A DNA stretch of 64,000 nt from Paracoccus amoyensis (GCF_014490725.1 NZ_JACOQL010000003.1:124001-188000); one strand, 5' to 3'. Positions 28,132-39,164 are shown, numbered from the stretch's first letter. The notes: generated by a model not told the origin, from the letters alone. Numbers and translations are program-made.

Positions 28132-29325
28132 ATGAACATTCACGAATATCAGGCCAAAGCTCTGCTGCGTCAGTATGGCGCGCCGGTCAGTGACGGCCGT
28201 ATCGTCATGAAAGCCGACGAAGCAAAATCGGCGGCAAGCGAGATGGACGGCCCTCTGTGGGTCGTCAAGGCCCAGATCCACGCAGGTGGCCGTGGCAAGG
28301 GTAAATTCAAGGAAGCCGAAGCTGGCGAAAAGGGCGGTGTCCGCCTGGCCAAATCGGTCGAGGAAGCCGAGGAGCTGACCCGTCAGATGCTGGGCCGCAC
28401 CCTTGTGACCCACCAGACCGGTCCGGCCGGCAAGCAGGTCAACCGCATCTACATCGAAGACGGCAGCGACATCGAACGCGAGCTGTATCTGGCGCTGCTG
28501 GTTGATCGCGGCACCTCGCGCGTCAGCTTTGTCGCATCGACCGAAGGCGGCATGGACATCGAAGAAGTCGCCGCCAATACGCCCGAAAAAATCGTCAGCT
28601 TCAGCGTCGATCCGGCCTCGGGCCTGTCGGACTTCCACGGCCGTCGCGTGGCCTTTGCCCTTGGCCTGACGGGCCAGCAGGTCAAGCAATGCGTGGCGCT
28701 GGTGAAAAACCTGTATCGCATGTTCATCGAAAAAGACATGGAGATGCTGGAAATCAACCCGCTGATCGTCATGACCGATGGCAGCCTGAAATGCCTCGAT
28801 GCGAAGATGGGTTTCGACAATAACGCGCTTTACCGCCAGCCCGACATCATGGCGCTGCGCGATGAAACCGAAGAAGACCCCAAGGAACTCGCCGCGTCCA
28901 AGTTCGACCTGAACTATATCGCGCTGGACGGCGAAATCGGCTGCATGGTGAACGGCGCCGGTCTGGCCATGGCCACCATGGACATCATCAAGCTGTATGG
29001 CGCCGAGCCTGCGAACTTCCTCGACGTTGGCGGCGGCGCCACGAAAGAGAAAGTGACCGAAGCGTTCAAGATCATCACCAGCGACCCGAACGTCAAAGGC
29101 ATTCTGGTCAACATCTTCGGCGGCATCATGCGCAACGACATCATCGCGGAAGGCATCGTCGCCGCCGTGAAAGAGGTCGGCTTGCAGGTTCCGCTGGTCG
29201 TGCGTCTGGAAGGCACCAATGTCGAGCAGGGCAAGAAGATTATCGCCGAAAGCGGCCTGAACGTGATCGCCGCCGACAACCTGTCGGACGCAGCCGAGAA
29301 GATCGTGAAAGCGGTTAAAGGATAA
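28132..29325 (+). CDS. sucC: Succinyl-CoA synthetase beta subunit
   Basis: 397 residues, normal for SucC. The start [12 protein letters not shown] is the family start, so the ATG at 28132 is preferred to one two codons upstream. The ATP-grasp domain is seen in [19 protein letters not shown], and the C-terminal part has [13 protein letters not shown] and [15 protein letters not shown], which contact the alpha subunit and CoA. With SucD it makes ATP (or GTP) and succinate from succinyl-CoA. It is the first gene of a long operon with sucD, two lipoprotein genes, sucA and sucB. Confidence 0.97.
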   Translation: MNIHEYQAKALLRQYGAPVSDGRIVMKADEAKSAASEMDGPLWVVKAQIHAGGRGKGKFKEAEAGEKGGVRLAKSVEEAEELTRQMLGRTLVTHQTGPAGKQVNRIYIEDGSDIERELYLALLVDRGTSRVSFVASTEGGMDIEEVAANTPEKIVSFSVDPASGLSDFHGRRVAFALGLTGQQVKQCVALVKNLYRMFIEKDMEMLEINPLIVMTDGSLKCLDAKMGFDNNALYRQPDIMALRDETEEDPKELAASKFDLNYIALDGEIGCMVNGAGLAMATMDIIKLYGAEPANFLDVGGGATKEKVTEAFKIITSDPNVKGILVNIFGGIMRNDIIAEGIVAAVKEVGLQVPLVVRLEGTNVEQGKKIIAESGLNVIAADNLSDAAEKIVKAVKG

Positions 29326-29332
29326 GAAAAAG

Positions 29333-30217
29333 ATGGCTATTCTCGTAGACAAGAACACCAAGGTCATCACCCAGGGCATCACCGGATCCCAGGGGACCTT
29401 TCACACCGAACAGGCGATTGCTTACGGCACTCAGATGGTCGGCGGCGTGACGCCCGGCAAAGGTGGCACCACCCACCTTGACCTGCCGGTTTTCAACAGC
29501 GTACACGAAGCCGTCGCAGTAAGCGGTGCCAACGCGACTGCGATCTATGTCCCGCCGCCCTTCGCTGCGGATTCCATTCTGGAAGCAATCGACGCGGAAG
29601 TTCCGCTGATCGTTGCCATCACAGAAGGCATCCCGGTGCTGGACATGATGCGCGTGAAACGCGCGCTGGAAGGGTCCAAGTCACGCCTGATCGGGCCGAA
29701 CTGCCCCGGCATCATGACACCGGACGAATGCAAGATCGGCATCATGCCGGGTTCGATCTTCAAGCGCGGCAGCGTCGGTGTTGTCTCACGCTCGGGCACG
29801 CTGACCTATGAAGCGGTCAAGCAGACTTCGGACGTCGGCTTGGGTCAGTCCTCCGCTGTCGGCATCGGCGGCGACCCGATCAAGGGGATGGAGCATATCG
29901 ACGTGCTGCGCATGTTCCTTGAAGATCCGGAAACCGAATCCATCATCATGATCGGCGAAATTGGCGGGTCCGCCGAGGAAGAAGCTGCAGAGTTTCTGGC
30001 CGAGATGAAGAAAAAAGGCATCTGGAAACCGACTGCCGGTTTCATTGCCGGCCGCACCGCCCCTCCGGGCCGTCGCATGGGTCATGCCGGCGCCATCGTG
30101 TCCGGCGGCAAGGGGGACGCGGAATCGAAGATCGAGGCCATGAAAAAGGCCGGCATCATCGTCGCCGACAGCCCTGCCGGTCTCGGCGAAGCCGTGCTGA
30201 AAGCCATCGGCAAATAA
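29333..30217 (+). CDS. sucD: Succinyl-CoA synthetase alpha subunit
   Basis: 294 residues. The CoA-binding N-terminus ([14 protein letters not shown]), the [10 protein letters not shown] segment and the phosphorylated histidine H251 in [13 protein letters not shown] are present. The alpha subunit carries the phosphohistidine intermediate and the CoA site. It begins eight bases after the sucC stop. Confidence 0.97.
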   Translation: MAILVDKNTKVITQGITGSQGTFHTEQAIAYGTQMVGGVTPGKGGTTHLDLPVFNSVHEAVAVSGANATAIYVPPPFAADSILEAIDAEVPLIVAITEGIPVLDMMRVKRALEGSKSRLIGPNCPGIMTPDECKIGIMPGSIFKRGSVGVVSRSGTLTYEAVKQTSDVGLGQSSAVGIGGDPIKGMEHIDVLRMFLEDPETESIIMIGEIGGSAEEEAAEFLAEMKKKGIWKPTAGFIAGRTAPPGRRMGHAGAIVSGGKGDAESKIEAMKKAGIIVADSPAGLGEAVLKAIGK

Positions 30218-30223
30218 TCAAGT

Positions 30224-30253
30224 CCCCGGTGCGGCAATCCTGTTGCACCGGGG
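30224..30253 (+). repeat. GC-rich hairpin after sucD
   Basis: CCCCGGTGC (30224-30232), a 12-base loop, then GCACCGGGG (30245-30253): perfect 9-bp arms seven bases after the sucD stop. There is no T run, so it is more likely a partial attenuator or RNA-stability element than a full terminator. Read-through would give less sucAB than sucCD. Confidence 0.55.
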
Positions 30254-30477
30254 GTTAAACGGGCTTTGGACAGATGATGAGCAGCGGTTCAGGCATAACA
30301 CGAATCGACCGGCAACCGCCCGTCGGCGACGCGGCAGCTTCTCGTCCCGGGGCCTTGTGTCGCCCGTTTCATGCCTGCGCTTCGGCGGCCCGGACGCTGC
30401 CGACCCGTGACATCAATTTGACACCTTCGCCCTCTCGCCCGACTATGGACCGTAATCGCGACCGCAGGAGGCAGAGA

Positions 30478-30843
30478 GTGCAACCCCACGTCAAAACAGC
30501 CGAAGGCCGTTATACCGCGCCTTTGTCGCTTGCCGCGCTGCTGCTGATTACGGCCTGTGGACGTGGGCCGACGGATGACATCCTGCCCGGCGGCATTCCG
30601 GCGATGACCAATCTGCATCAGGCCAGCACCCTGCCGCCGGACGCCGTTCGCACGGTGGCGCGCCGCGATTTCGGCTGGCGTCTGATCTATCACCCTGCCC
30701 GTGCGCCCGCGAATGCGGAACAGGATGCGGCCCGCGCTCTGTGTGGTCTTGAAAAGCGTCGTCCGGCGCGGATCGAACATATCCCGCGCCTTGATCCCTA
30801 TGCCGATCCCGGTGCGGCAATTATCGACGTCTATTGTGCTTGA
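30478..30843 (+). CDS. Small predicted lipoprotein in the suc operon
   Basis: 121 residues if translation begins at the GTG at 30478, which has a near-perfect AGGAGG six bases upstream; an ATG further upstream would add a charged, Arg-rich leader ahead of the signal. The signal peptide ends at lipobox ITAC. The mature part includes VRTVARRDFGWRLIYHPARAP and two further cysteines. I do not recognise a domain. It lies between sucD and sucA with a second small lipoprotein gene. Confidence 0.65.
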   Translation: MQPHVKTAEGRYTAPLSLAALLLITACGRGPTDDILPGGIPAMTNLHQASTLPPDAVRTVARRDFGWRLIYHPARAPANAEQDAARALCGLEKRRPARIEHIPRLDPYADPGAAIIDVYCA

Positions 30844-30863
30844 TGCGAGAACAGGTGACCAGA

Positions 30864-31331
30864 ATGATACATATTTCCCTTCGCACTGCCAAATCAGCCA
30901 CGATGCTTGGCTTTGTCGCGGCCATGGTCGCAGGTTGCGTGCAGCCCACGCCAACGGCACCCGTGACCACCGCGCCGCCCGCACCCGCTCCGGTGCAGCG
31001 CCCGCAAGTGACGACGCCCCCACCCGCGCCCACCGTGACCGCGCCGACGACGCCGGCAGTGCCCGCTGCACCTACCCGCCATACCGGCCCGGTCGACAGC
31101 CGCACAGGCTTGCAACAGGCAGCGCTCGTATCGATATCAGGTGACGTGGACAGCCGTTACATCGTGCTGCTGCGCCCCGCACAGGCCAATCCGGGTCAGG
31201 TCGAGGCAGCGCCGGCAAAACTTTGCGGGCAGGACGGCCGCAGTGTCGAAAACAGCAAAACCAACTCTCCTGGTTCGGGCGCCGCCATGCCCGGTGTCCA
31301 GATCATGATCGTCGAATGTAGCGCCGCGTAA
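30864..31331 (+). CDS. Small Pro/Thr-rich predicted lipoprotein in the suc operon
   Basis: 155 residues from the ATG at 30864, five bases after AGGTGA. After a signal peptide with lipobox VAGC, residues about 30-75 are almost all Pro, Ala and Thr, a likely extended periplasmic linker. The C-terminal 70 residues are a small folded part with two cysteines (AKLCGQDG and IVECSAA). The gene ends 49 bases before sucA. The function is unknown; an envelope spacer or anchor is inferred. Confidence 0.65.
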   Translation: MIHISLRTAKSATMLGFVAAMVAGCVQPTPTAPVTTAPPAPAPVQRPQVTTPPPAPTVTAPTTPAVPAAPTRHTGPVDSRTGLQQAALVSISGDVDSRYIVLLRPAQANPGQVEAAPAKLCGQDGRSVENSKTNSPGSGAAMPGVQIMIVECSAA

Positions 31332-31380
31332 CGCGACGCCAGCCACTATTTCCAGCCAAAGCGTCAAGGGCGCGAAAAAC

Positions 31381-34365
31381 ATGACCGAGCAACCGAAAAA
31401 TACCGATTTCCACGACTCGTCGTTCCTTCAGGGCCAGAATGCGGCCTATATCGAACAGCTTTATGGCCAATGGGCCAAGGATCCGGCTGCCGTCGATCAG
31501 GCGTGGAACGAATTTTTCCGCGGCCTTGGCGATGCCGAAGCAGATGCCGTCCGCGAAGCGCAGGGCGCAACCTGGCGTCGCCGCGACTGGCCGCCGGTGC
31601 CTTCGGACGAAAACACGTCGGCGTTGACCGGCGAATGGCCGCAATCGACCAAAGCCGAAGCAGATGCAGCGATGAAGAAAATCGCGGCCAAGGCCGAAGA
31701 AAAGGGCATCAGCCTGAGCAGCGACCAGATGCGTCAGGCGGTGCTGGATTCGATCCGCGCGCTGATGCTGATCCGCGCCTATCGTATTCGCGGCCACCTG
31801 CATGCTGATCTTGATCCACTGGGCATGCGCGAAGTCCCCGATAACGGCGAGCTGTTGCCGGAAACCTATGGTTTTGGTCCCAATGATCTGGATCGCCCGA
31901 TCTTCATCGACAACGTGCTTGGCCTGGAAATCGCAACGATCCGGCAGATCAACGACCTGATGCAGCGCACCTATTGCGGCACTTTCGCGCTGCAATACAT
32001 GCACATCTCGAATCCCGAGGAAGCCGCTTGGCTGAAAGAACGGATCGAGGGTTATGGCAAAGAGATCGCTTTCACCCGCGAAGGCCGCCGCGCCATCCTG
32101 AACAAGCTGGTCGAGGCCGAGGGTTTCGAGAAGTTCCTGCATGTCAAATACATGGGCACCAAGCGTTTCGGCCTTGACGGTGCCGAGGCGCTGATCCCCG
32201 CGATGGAGCAGATCATCAAGCGCGGTGGTGCGCTTGGGGTGAAGGATATCGTCGTCGGCATGCCGCACCGTGGCCGCCTGTCGGTTCTGGCAAACGTGCT
32301 GTCGAAACCGTTCCGCGCGATTTTCCACGAGTTTCAGGGGGGCAGCTACAAGCCCGAAGATGTCGATGGCTCGGGCGATGTGAAATACCATCTTGGCGCG
32401 TCTTCGGACCGCGAATTTGATGGCAATACCGTCCACCTGTCGCTGACGGCGAACCCCTCGCATCTGGAAGCCGTGAACCCCGTGGTTCTGGGCAAAGCGC
32501 GGGCCAAGGGTGATCAACTGGGCGATACCGGCGACCGGACTGCCGTTCTGCCGATCCTGCTGCATGGCGATGCGGCTTTTGCCGGTCAGGGCGTCGTGGC
32601 GGAATGTCTGCAACTGTCGGGTATTCGCGGCCACCGCACCGGCGGCACGATCCATATCATCGTGAACAACCAGATCGGCTTTACAACCGCGCCCCATTTC
32701 AGCCGCACCTCGCCCTATCCGACGGATATTGCGCTGATGGTCGAAGCGCCGATCTTCCACGTGAATGGCGATGACCCGGAAGCCGTGGTTCACGCCGCAC
32801 GCGTGGCGATCGAGTTCCGGCAGAAATTCCACAAAGACGTCGTTCTGGACATCTTCTGTTATCGCCGCTTTGGCCATAACGAAGGCGATGAGCCGATGTT
32901 CACCAATCCGATGATGTATAAGCAGATCAAGGGTCACAAGACGACCCTGCAGCTTTATACGGAACGGCTGGTCAAGGACGGCCTGATCCCTGAAGGCGAA
33001 ATCGAGGATATGAAGGCCGCCTTCCAGGCGCATCTGAACGAAGAGTTCGAGATCGGGAAAAACTACAAGCCGAACAAGGCCGACTGGCTGGACGGCAAAT
33101 GGTCCGGTCTGGAACGCGAAGGTGCCGATTACGTGGCCGGTGAAACCGGCATCGCGCCCGCGATGATGACCGAAATTGGCCATGCGCTGACCACGCCGCC
33201 GGAAGATGTGCATCTGCACAAGACCGTTTCTCGTCTTCTGGAAGCCAAGAAGAAGATGTTCGAAACCGGCGAGGGCTTCGACTGGGCAACCGGTGAGGCG
33301 CTGGCCTTTGGTTCGCTGCTGGTCGAAGGCCATGGCGTCCGTCTGGCCGGTCAGGATTCGACCCGGGGCACCTTCTCGCAGCGCCATTCGGCCATCGTCG
33401 ATCAGGAAAGCGAAGAGCGTTATTACCCGCTGAACCACATCCAGAAGGATCAGGCGAAATTCGAAGTCATCGATTCGATGCTGTCCGAATACGCGGTCCT
33501 TGGGTTCGAATACGGCTATTCGCTGGCCGAGCCGAACTCGCTGGTGCTGTGGGAAGCGCAGTTCGGCGATTTCGCCAACGGCGCACAGATCATGTTCGAC
33601 CAGTTCATCAGTTCGGGCGAAAAGAAATGGCTGCGGATGTCCGGTCTGGTGATGCTGCTGCCGCATGGCTATGAAGGCCAGGGTCCGGAACACAGCTCTG
33701 CCCGGTTGGAACGCTTCCTGCAAAGCAGTGCGGAAGATAACTGGATCGTTGCGAACTGCACGACGCCGGCCAACTATTTCCACATTCTGCGCCGTCAGAT
33801 CCATCGCGGCTTCCGCAAGCCGCTGGTGCTGATGACGCCGAAATCGCTGCTGCGTCACCCATTGGCCGTCAGCAAGGCCGAGGATTTCCAGACCGGCTCG
33901 ACCTTCCACCGGGTGCTGTGGGATGATGCGCAGCGCGGGACGTCCATGACCGCGCTGGTGGCCGATGATGAAATCAAGCGCGTCGTCATCTGCTCGGGCA
34001 AGGTTTATTATGATCTGCTGAAAGCACGCGATGAGGCTGGCATCACCGACGTCTATCTGCTGCGGCTGGAACAGTTCTATCCGTTCCCGGCACAGGCGAT
34101 GGTCAAGGAATTGGGGCGCTTCAAGCAGGCCGAGTTCATCTGGTGTCAGGAAGAGCCCAAGAACCAGGGCGGCTGGAGTTTTGTCGAGCCTTATCTGGAA
34201 TGGGTGCTGGAACGCCTTGGCGCGAAACACAGCCGCGCCCGCTATGTCGGTCGCAACGCCGCTGCCTCGCCCGCCACGGGTCTGGCATCGCGCCATAAGG
34301 CCGAACAAGAGGCGCTGGTGAACGAGGCCCTGTCCATCAACGAAGCACTGGCAATCGAAGGATAA
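31381..34365 (+). CDS. sucA: 2-oxoglutarate dehydrogenase E1 component
   Basis: 994 residues, a standard E1o. It begins with the short N-terminal segment that docks to E2 ([19 protein letters not shown]). The thiamine diphosphate domain follows, with [37 protein letters not shown] and [10 protein letters not shown]. The transketolase-like C-terminal half has [15 protein letters not shown] and [20 protein letters not shown]. It decarboxylates 2-oxoglutarate and passes the succinyl group to the lipoyl domain of SucB, whose gene starts four bases after it. A very long open frame on the opposite strand is a composition shadow. Confidence 0.97.
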   Translation: MTEQPKNTDFHDSSFLQGQNAAYIEQLYGQWAKDPAAVDQAWNEFFRGLGDAEADAVREAQGATWRRRDWPPVPSDENTSALTGEWPQSTKAEADAAMKKIAAKAEEKGISLSSDQMRQAVLDSIRALMLIRAYRIRGHLHADLDPLGMREVPDNGELLPETYGFGPNDLDRPIFIDNVLGLEIATIRQINDLMQRTYCGTFALQYMHISNPEEAAWLKERIEGYGKEIAFTREGRRAILNKLVEAEGFEKFLHVKYMGTKRFGLDGAEALIPAMEQIIKRGGALGVKDIVVGMPHRGRLSVLANVLSKPFRAIFHEFQGGSYKPEDVDGSGDVKYHLGASSDREFDGNTVHLSLTANPSHLEAVNPVVLGKARAKGDQLGDTGDRTAVLPILLHGDAAFAGQGVVAECLQLSGIRGHRTGGTIHIIVNNQIGFTTAPHFSRTSPYPTDIALMVEAPIFHVNGDDPEAVVHAARVAIEFRQKFHKDVVLDIFCYRRFGHNEGDEPMFTNPMMYKQIKGHKTTLQLYTERLVKDGLIPEGEIEDMKAAFQAHLNEEFEIGKNYKPNKADWLDGKWSGLEREGADYVAGETGIAPAMMTEIGHALTTPPEDVHLHKTVSRLLEAKKKMFETGEGFDWATGEALAFGSLLVEGHGVRLAGQDSTRGTFSQRHSAIVDQESEERYYPLNHIQKDQAKFEVIDSMLSEYAVLGFEYGYSLAEPNSLVLWEAQFGDFANGAQIMFDQFISSGEKKWLRMSGLVMLLPHGYEGQGPEHSSARLERFLQSSAEDNWIVANCTTPANYFHILRRQIHRGFRKPLVLMTPKSLLRHPLAVSKAEDFQTGSTFHRVLWDDAQRGTSMTALVADDEIKRVVICSGKVYYDLLKARDEAGITDVYLLRLEQFYPFPAQAMVKELGRFKQAEFIWCQEEPKNQGGWSFVEPYLEWVLERLGAKHSRARYVGRNAAASPATGLASRHKAEQEALVNEALSINEALAIEG

Positions 34366-34369
34366 CCCC

Positions 34370-35971
34370 ATGACCGTAGATGTTCGCGTCCCCGCACTGG
34401 GCGAATCCGTTACCGAAGCCACCGTTGCCACCTGGTTCAAGAAACCGGGTGACGCGGTGGCGGTCGATGAGATGCTGTGCGAGCTGGAAACCGACAAGGT
34501 CACGGTCGAGGTGCCCAGCCCCGCTGCTGGCGTTCTGGCCGAAATCGTCGTGGCCGAAGGCGAAACCGTCGGCCCGGATGCCCTGTTGGCCCAGATAAAC
34601 GAAGCCGGTCAGGCTGCTGCACCAGCGGCGGCCCCGAAAGCTGAAACCCCAAAAGAAGAACAACCGCAGGCCAGCAGCGAAGCTGCCGCGAAGACCCCGG
34701 AAGGACAGAACAATATGAGCGGAAAATCCGTCGACGTCATGGTCCCGGCTCTTGGTGAAAGCGTCACCGAAGCGACCGTTGCAACTTGGTTCAAGAAGGT
34801 TGGCGATACCGTCGCCGCTGATGAAATGCTGTGCGAGCTGGAAACCGACAAGGTCTCGGTCGAGGTGCCCAGCCCCGCTGCTGGCGTTCTGGCCGAAATT
34901 CTGGCTGAAGAAGGCGCGACCGTCGATGCCAAGGCGCGTCTGGCCATCATCACCGAGGGTGCTTCCGGCGCGGTATCGGCTTCGGCAAAGGCGCCAGAGG
35001 CAGAAGCCACCGGTGACAAGGATGCCGACAAGGCCAGCGATGTCGGATCGCCCGGCGCAGGTCCGGAACAGACCAAGCCGCGCGACGATGTCGAAGACGC
35101 CCCCTCAGCCAAGAAAGCCATGGCTGAAAAAGGCGTCAGCCGCGATCAGGTCACCGGCTCGGGCCGCGATGGCCGCGTGATGAAGGAAGACGTGTCCGGC
35201 GCAGCCGCAGTCCCGGCGAAAGCTGCCGCACCCACGGCCGTCCCGGCTTCGGCCCGTCCCGTTCAGGACGCCGCCCGCGAAGAGCGCGTCAAGATGACCC
35301 GGCTGCGTCAGACCATCGCCCGCCGTCTGAAGGACGCGCAGAACACCGCCGCGATGCTAACCACCTATAATGAGGCCGACATGTCCGGCATCATGTCCTT
35401 GCGCAACGAATACAAGGACGCGTTCGAGAAGAAGCACAAGGTCAAGCTGGGCTTCATGTCTTTCTTCGTGAAGGCCTGCGTCCACGCATTGCATGAAGTG
35501 CCGGAAGTGAACGCCGAAATCGACGGCACCGATGTGGTTTACAAGAACTATGTCAACATGGGCATCGCGGTCGGCACGCCGAACGGTCTGGTCGTTCCCG
35601 TCGTCCGCGACGCCGACCAGAAGTCCTTTGCCCAGATCGAAAAGGAAATCGCCGAACTGGGCGTGAAGGGACGTGATGGCAAGCTGTCCATGGCCGAAAT
35701 GCAGGGCGGCACCTTTACCATTTCGAACGGTGGGGTCTATGGCTCGCTGATGTCCTCGCCGATCCTGAACCCGCCGCAGTCGGGTATCCTTGGCATGCAC
35801 AAGATTCAGGAGCGCCCGATGGCCGTTGGCGGTCAGGTCGTCATCCGCCCGATGATGTATCTGGCGCTGTCCTATGACCACCGCATTGTCGATGGCAAAG
35901 GCGCCGTGACCTTCCTTGTGCGCGTGAAAGAGGCGCTGGAAGACCCGCGCCGGCTGTTGATGGATCTGTAA
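34370..35971 (+). CDS. sucB: Dihydrolipoyllysine succinyltransferase (E2o) with two lipoyl domains
   Basis: 533 residues, longer than the usual ~400 because there are two lipoyl domains (residues about 1-75 and 119-194). Their lipoylation lysines, each in ELETDKV, are K43 and K161, and Ala/Pro/Glu-rich hinges separate the parts. A peripheral-subunit-binding domain ([21 protein letters not shown]) leads into the catalytic acyltransferase domain, which ends with [16 protein letters not shown] 74-bp stretch coding both lysine regions (34472-34545 and 34826-34899) differs by one base. E2o forms the core of the complex. Confidence 0.96.
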   Translation: MTVDVRVPALGESVTEATVATWFKKPGDAVAVDEMLCELETDKVTVEVPSPAAGVLAEIVVAEGETVGPDALLAQINEAGQAAAPAAAPKAETPKEEQPQASSEAAAKTPEGQNNMSGKSVDVMVPALGESVTEATVATWFKKVGDTVAADEMLCELETDKVSVEVPSPAAGVLAEILAEEGATVDAKARLAIITEGASGAVSASAKAPEAEATGDKDADKASDVGSPGAGPEQTKPRDDVEDAPSAKKAMAEKGVSRDQVTGSGRDGRVMKEDVSGAAAVPAKAAAPTAVPASARPVQDAAREERVKMTRLRQTIARRLKDAQNTAAMLTTYNEADMSGIMSLRNEYKDAFEKKHKVKLGFMSFFVKACVHALHEVPEVNAEIDGTDVVYKNYVNMGIAVGTPNGLVVPVVRDADQKSFAQIEKEIAELGVKGRDGKLSMAEMQGGTFTISNGGVYGSLMSSPILNPPQSGILGMHKIQERPMAVGGQVVIRPMMYLALSYDHRIVDGKGAVTFLVRVKEALEDPRRLLMDL

Positions 35972-36022
35972 GGTCGAGAAAGATGGGAAAGGGCGCTGCA
36001 ACGGCATCGCTGGGCGGGAAAT

Positions 36023-36103
36023 GCGGGGCCGCGCCCCGCCCTCACCTGCGATCGGTTGCACTCCAATGCCATGATACGGCAAGGTGGGGTCTTGCCCCGC
36101 CTT
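36023..36103 (+). repeat. Pair of GC-rich hairpins between sucB and the EVE gene
   Basis: GCGGGGC-CGC-GCCCCGC (36023-36039) and AAGGTGGGG-TCTTG-CCCCGCCTT (36081-36103, with one G-T pair) lie in the 151-base gap after sucB. Both are strong stems; the second is followed by a C/T-rich run. They may partly terminate or protect the suc mRNA. Confidence 0.5.
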
Positions 36104-36122
36104 CTTCCTCGCCGAGGCTCGC

Positions 36123-36539
36123 ATGACCCATTACTGGATCAGCACCGTCAGCCGCGAACACGTCATGATCGGTGTGGCCGGCGGCTTTGCCATGATGAAC
36201 CACGGCAAGCTGGCGCCGTTGCAACGCCTTGGCCCCGGCGACTGGCTGATCTTCTATTCCCCCAAAACCGCCTATCCTGATGGTCAGCCGCTGAAAGCTT
36301 TCACCGCGCTTGGTCAGATCAGGGAAGGCGAACCATATCAGGCCGAAATCCGGCCCGGCATGATGCTTTATCGGCGCGATGTGGACTGGCGCAAAGCGGC
36401 TGAAACGCCTATCGACCAGTTGAAAGGACGGCTGGAATTTACCCAGGGCAACTGGGGCATGTTGGCCCGGCGCGGATTATTTGAGATTACCGAGGCGGAT
36501 TTCCAAACCATCCGCAACGCAATGTTACAGGAGGAATGA
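36123..36539 (+). CDS. EVE domain-containing protein
   Basis: 138 residues from the ATG at 36123 (MTHYWISTVSREHV). The sequence TVSREHVMIGVAGGFAMMNHGKLAPL, DWLIFYSP and the FTALGQI strand fit the EVE (PUA-like) fold, which binds modified bases in RNA or DNA. Stand-alone EVE proteins of this size are common; some are linked to recognition of methylated DNA, but no restriction or defence gene is near here. It is followed one base later by the next small gene. Confidence 0.8.
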   Translation: MTHYWISTVSREHVMIGVAGGFAMMNHGKLAPLQRLGPGDWLIFYSPKTAYPDGQPLKAFTALGQIREGEPYQAEIRPGMMLYRRDVDWRKAAETPIDQLKGRLEFTQGNWGMLARRGLFEITEADFQTIRNAMLQEE

Positions 36540-36540
36540 T

Positions 36541-36798
36541 ATGAGCCAGATGATCGCACATTACACCGTGAATGATTTCGCGGCCTTCAAGACGGCCTTC
36601 GACAATGACGCCGAAGATCGCGGCAATAACGGGATGTCGCTGCTGCAACTGTGGCGTCAGGATAATGGCAACGCCTGGGCGCTGTTCAACATCAGCGATG
36701 CCAAGGCCGCCAAAGCCTATCTCGAGGGTGCGGCAGGTGTCTTCAACAGTCAGGCAGGCGTGACGGCGACCAGCTTTGCTTTGGTCGAAACGGCCTGA
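36541..36798 (+). CDS. Small conserved protein of unknown function
   Basis: 85 residues, starting one base after the EVE gene's stop and preceded by GGAGGAA within its end. The composition is soluble, with the pattern MIAHYTVNDFAAFKTAF-D then LWRQDNGNAWALFNISDAKAAKAYL. This could be a ferredoxin-like alpha-beta fold of the DUF3764 type, but the match is weak. No catalytic residues are apparent. It is probably co-transcribed with EVE and MAPEG. Confidence 0.6.
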   Translation: MSQMIAHYTVNDFAAFKTAFDNDAEDRGNNGMSLLQLWRQDNGNAWALFNISDAKAAKAYLEGAAGVFNSQAGVTATSFALVETA

Positions 36799-36799
36799 C

Positions 36800-37189
36800 G
36801 TGACGACCGAATTGACCGTATTGGCGCTGGCCGGAATCCTGCAAGCTATTCAGTTTGCGGTATTCTCGGTCGCCGCCAATCTGCAGGTCGGCCCGAAAGT
36901 GGCCATGGGACCGCGCGACAACCCACCTGCTCTGACCGGGACTGCGGGCAGATTACAGCGTGCGCTGAACAACCATTTCGAGGGGCTGATCCTGTTCACG
37001 CTGGCGGTTGTTGTGGTGACGATGGGTCAACAGGGGTCCACGCTGACGGCGACCTGCGCATGGATCTATCTGATCGCTCGAATTTTCTACATTCCAGCTT
37101 ATGTATTGGGTTGGACACCCGGCCGCTCGCTCATTTGGGCGATAGGCTTTGCCGCGACGATGATGATGATTTTGGCGGCGTTGTTTTGA
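36800..37189 (+). CDS. MAPEG family membrane protein
   Basis: 129 residues from a GTG at 36800, which starts one base after the previous stop. Four hydrophobic segments and the signatures VGPKVAMGPRDNPP and RLQRALNNHFEGLILF identify a MAPEG member, the family of membrane glutathione transferases and eicosanoid enzymes. The bacterial role is not known. The nearby lpd gene has its own 105-base leader. Confidence 0.8.
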   Translation: MTTELTVLALAGILQAIQFAVFSVAANLQVGPKVAMGPRDNPPALTGTAGRLQRALNNHFEGLILFTLAVVVVTMGQQGSTLTATCAWIYLIARIFYIPAYVLGWTPGRSLIWAIGFAATMMMILAALF

Positions 37190-37221
37190 TCAAACCGCGC
37201 GCCCTGACGAAAGAAGAATAG

Positions 37222-37258
37222 TGCATGGGCGGTGTACAGCTTGTGTACGCCCAGTGCA
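37222..37258 (+). repeat. lpd: Inverted repeat in the leader of lpd
   Basis: In the 105-base gap before lpd, GGGCGGTGTAC (37228-37236 and on) can pair with GTACGCCC (37245-37252) with a two-base bulge, and outer TGCA arms lie at 37222-37225 and 37255-37258. It ends about 36 bases before the lpd ATG, so it could be an operator or a folded leader. It is not a terminator, since no T run follows. Confidence 0.45.
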
Positions 37259-37294
37259 TGCCCCGTGCGGGCCAAGGACAAGAAGGAGTTTACG

Positions 37295-38689
37295 ATGTCC
37301 ACCTATGATCTGATCGTGATCGGTGCCGGCCCCGGCGGCTATGTCTGCGCCATCCGCGCCGCCCAGCTTGGCCTGAAAGTCGCCTGCGTCGAAGGCCGCG
37401 AAACTCTTGGTGGCACCTGCCTGAACGTGGGCTGCATCCCATCAAAAGCCCTGCTGCACGCAAGCCATCTGCTGCACGAGGCCGAACATAATTTTGACAA
37501 GATGGGTCTGACGGGCGCCAAGGTCAAAGTCGACTGGGCCAAGATGCTCGGCTACAAGGCTGAAACCGTCGCCGGCAACACCAAGGGCATCGAATTTCTG
37601 TTCAAAAAGAATAAGATAGATTGGCTGAAAGGCTGGGCAACGATCGAAGCCCCCGGCAAGGTCAAGGTCGGCGACACGCTTTATGACACGAAAAACATCG
37701 TCATTGCCACCGGCTCTGTCCCCTCTGCCCTGAAGGGGGTCGAGGTTGATAATGCGGGCGGCGTGATCGTCGATTCCACCGGTGCATTGGCGCTGCCGAA
37801 AGTGCCAAAATCCATGATCGTGATCGGCGCTGGCGTCATCGGCCTGGAACTTGGTTCCGTCTATGCCCGCTTGGGCGCGGATGTGACGGTGATTGAATAT
37901 CTGGATGTGATTACGCCGGGCATGGATGCCGAAGTGCAAAAACAATTCCAGAAAATCCTGAGCAAACAGGGGATTAACTTCGTCATGGGCGCCGCCGTCC
38001 AAAGCGCCGAAGTCACCAAAGGCAAGGCCAAGGTCACTTACAAGCTGAAGAAAGACGACAGCGAAAACACGCTGGAGGCCGATGTCGTTCTGGTCGCAAC
38101 GGGTCGACGCCCCACCGTAGACGGTCTGGGGCTGGACAAACTTGGCGTTGAAATGACCGATCGCGGTTTCGTCAAGATCGACGATCACTGGCGCACCAAT
38201 GTGCCGGGCATCTATGCCATCGGGGATTGCGTTCCCGGCCCAATGCTGGCGCACAAGGCCGAAGACGAAGGCATGGCGGCTGCCGAGGTCATCGCGGGCA
38301 AACATGGCCACGTCAATTACGACGTGATCCCCGGCGTGATCTACACCACGCCCGAGGTTGCATCGGTTGGTCTGACCGAAGAAGCCGCCAAGGAAAGTGG
38401 CCGCAAGATCAAGGTCGGCAAGTTCCCCTTCATGGGCAACGCCCGCGCCAAGGCGATGATGCAGTCGGAAGGTTTCGTGAAAATGATCGCGGATGCAGAA
38501 ACCGACCGTATTCTGGGCTGCCACATCGTGGGCCCGAACGCGGGTGAGATGATCCACGAAATCTGCGTCGCCATGGAATTCGGTGCCTCGGCCGAAGATG
38601 TCGCCTTGACCTGCCATGCCCACCCGACCACGTCGGAAGCGGTTCGCGAAGCGGCACTGGCACTTGGCGACGGTGCGATTCATGCCTGA
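37295..38689 (+). CDS. lpd: Dihydrolipoyl dehydrogenase
   Basis: 464 residues from the ATG at 37295, after AGAAGGAG. The redox disulfide is [13 protein letters not shown] (C42 and C47); FAD- and NAD-binding glycine motifs are at IGAGPGG near the start and IGAGVIGLE near residue 185. The C-terminal catalytic histidine lies in [11 protein letters not shown]. It reoxidises the lipoyl groups of SucB and of other 2-oxoacid dehydrogenases. Confidence 0.96.
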   Translation: MSTYDLIVIGAGPGGYVCAIRAAQLGLKVACVEGRETLGGTCLNVGCIPSKALLHASHLLHEAEHNFDKMGLTGAKVKVDWAKMLGYKAETVAGNTKGIEFLFKKNKIDWLKGWATIEAPGKVKVGDTLYDTKNIVIATGSVPSALKGVEVDNAGGVIVDSTGALALPKVPKSMIVIGAGVIGLELGSVYARLGADVTVIEYLDVITPGMDAEVQKQFQKILSKQGINFVMGAAVQSAEVTKGKAKVTYKLKKDDSENTLEADVVLVATGRRPTVDGLGLDKLGVEMTDRGFVKIDDHWRTNVPGIYAIGDCVPGPMLAHKAEDEGMAAAEVIAGKHGHVNYDVIPGVIYTTPEVASVGLTEEAAKESGRKIKVGKFPFMGNARAKAMMQSEGFVKMIADAETDRILGCHIVGPNAGEMIHEICVAMEFGASAEDVALTCHAHPTTSEAVREAALALGDGAIHA

Positions 38690-39164
38690 GATGGCCCAGT
38701 GGGGACGCCGGGGGCTGATCCTGTCAGCTCTGGCGCTGGCCGCCTGTGGTGGCGGCAATTCGCGACCGATGCCCGAAGGCCTCGGCGCGAACGGCCTCTA
38801 TCCCAACGAAACGCCCCACTTGCGGTCGCGTATCACCTATTGGTCGCGCCACTATCAGGTGCCCTCTGCACTGGTTCAGCGTGTCATTATCCGGGAATCC
38901 CATCATCGCCCCGGGGCCCGAAACGGCCCCTATTACGGCCTGATGCAGATCCTGCCGCAAACCGCCCGCACGATGGGTTATCGCGGCCCGGACAGCGGGC
39001 TTCTGGATGCCGATACGAACCTGCGCTATGGCGTGAAATACCTGCGTGGTGCATATCTCGTTGCTGACGGCAACCCTGACAAGACAATCGGTTGGTATTC
39101 GCGCGGCTATTACTACGAAGCCAAACGCAAAGGCTTGCTGGAAGAAACCGGCCTGCGCGGCTGA
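38682..39164 (+). CDS. Lipoprotein lytic transglycosylase (SLT domain)
   Basis: 160 residues if it starts at the ATG at 38682, overlapping the last eight bases of lpd; the ATG at 38691 is an alternative. The signal peptide ends with lipobox LAAC. The SLT domain has the catalytic Glu in [15 protein letters not shown], followed by [15 protein letters not shown]. It cuts peptidoglycan glycan strands with formation of anhydro-muramic ends. Overlap with lpd implies co-transcription. Confidence 0.85.
   Translation: MPEMAQWGRRGLILSALALAACGGGNSRPMPEGLGANGLYPNETPHLRSRITYWSRHYQVPSALVQRVIIRESHHRPGARNGPYYGLMQILPQTARTMGYRGPDSGLLDADTNLRYGVKYLRGAYLVADGNPDKTIGWYSRGYYYEAKRKGLLEETGLRG

Noticed and set aside
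31303..34503. A 1066-codon open frame on the minus strand across sucA
   Set aside because: It mirrors a certain sucA gene codon by codon; its product is rich in His/Gln/Arg/Asp as expected for antisense of GC3-rich genes, with no domain or ribosome site.
36123..36539. EVE protein as part of a restriction or defence island
   Set aside because: Neighbours are small housekeeping-like genes inside the suc-lpd run; no nuclease, methyltransferase or mobile element is near.
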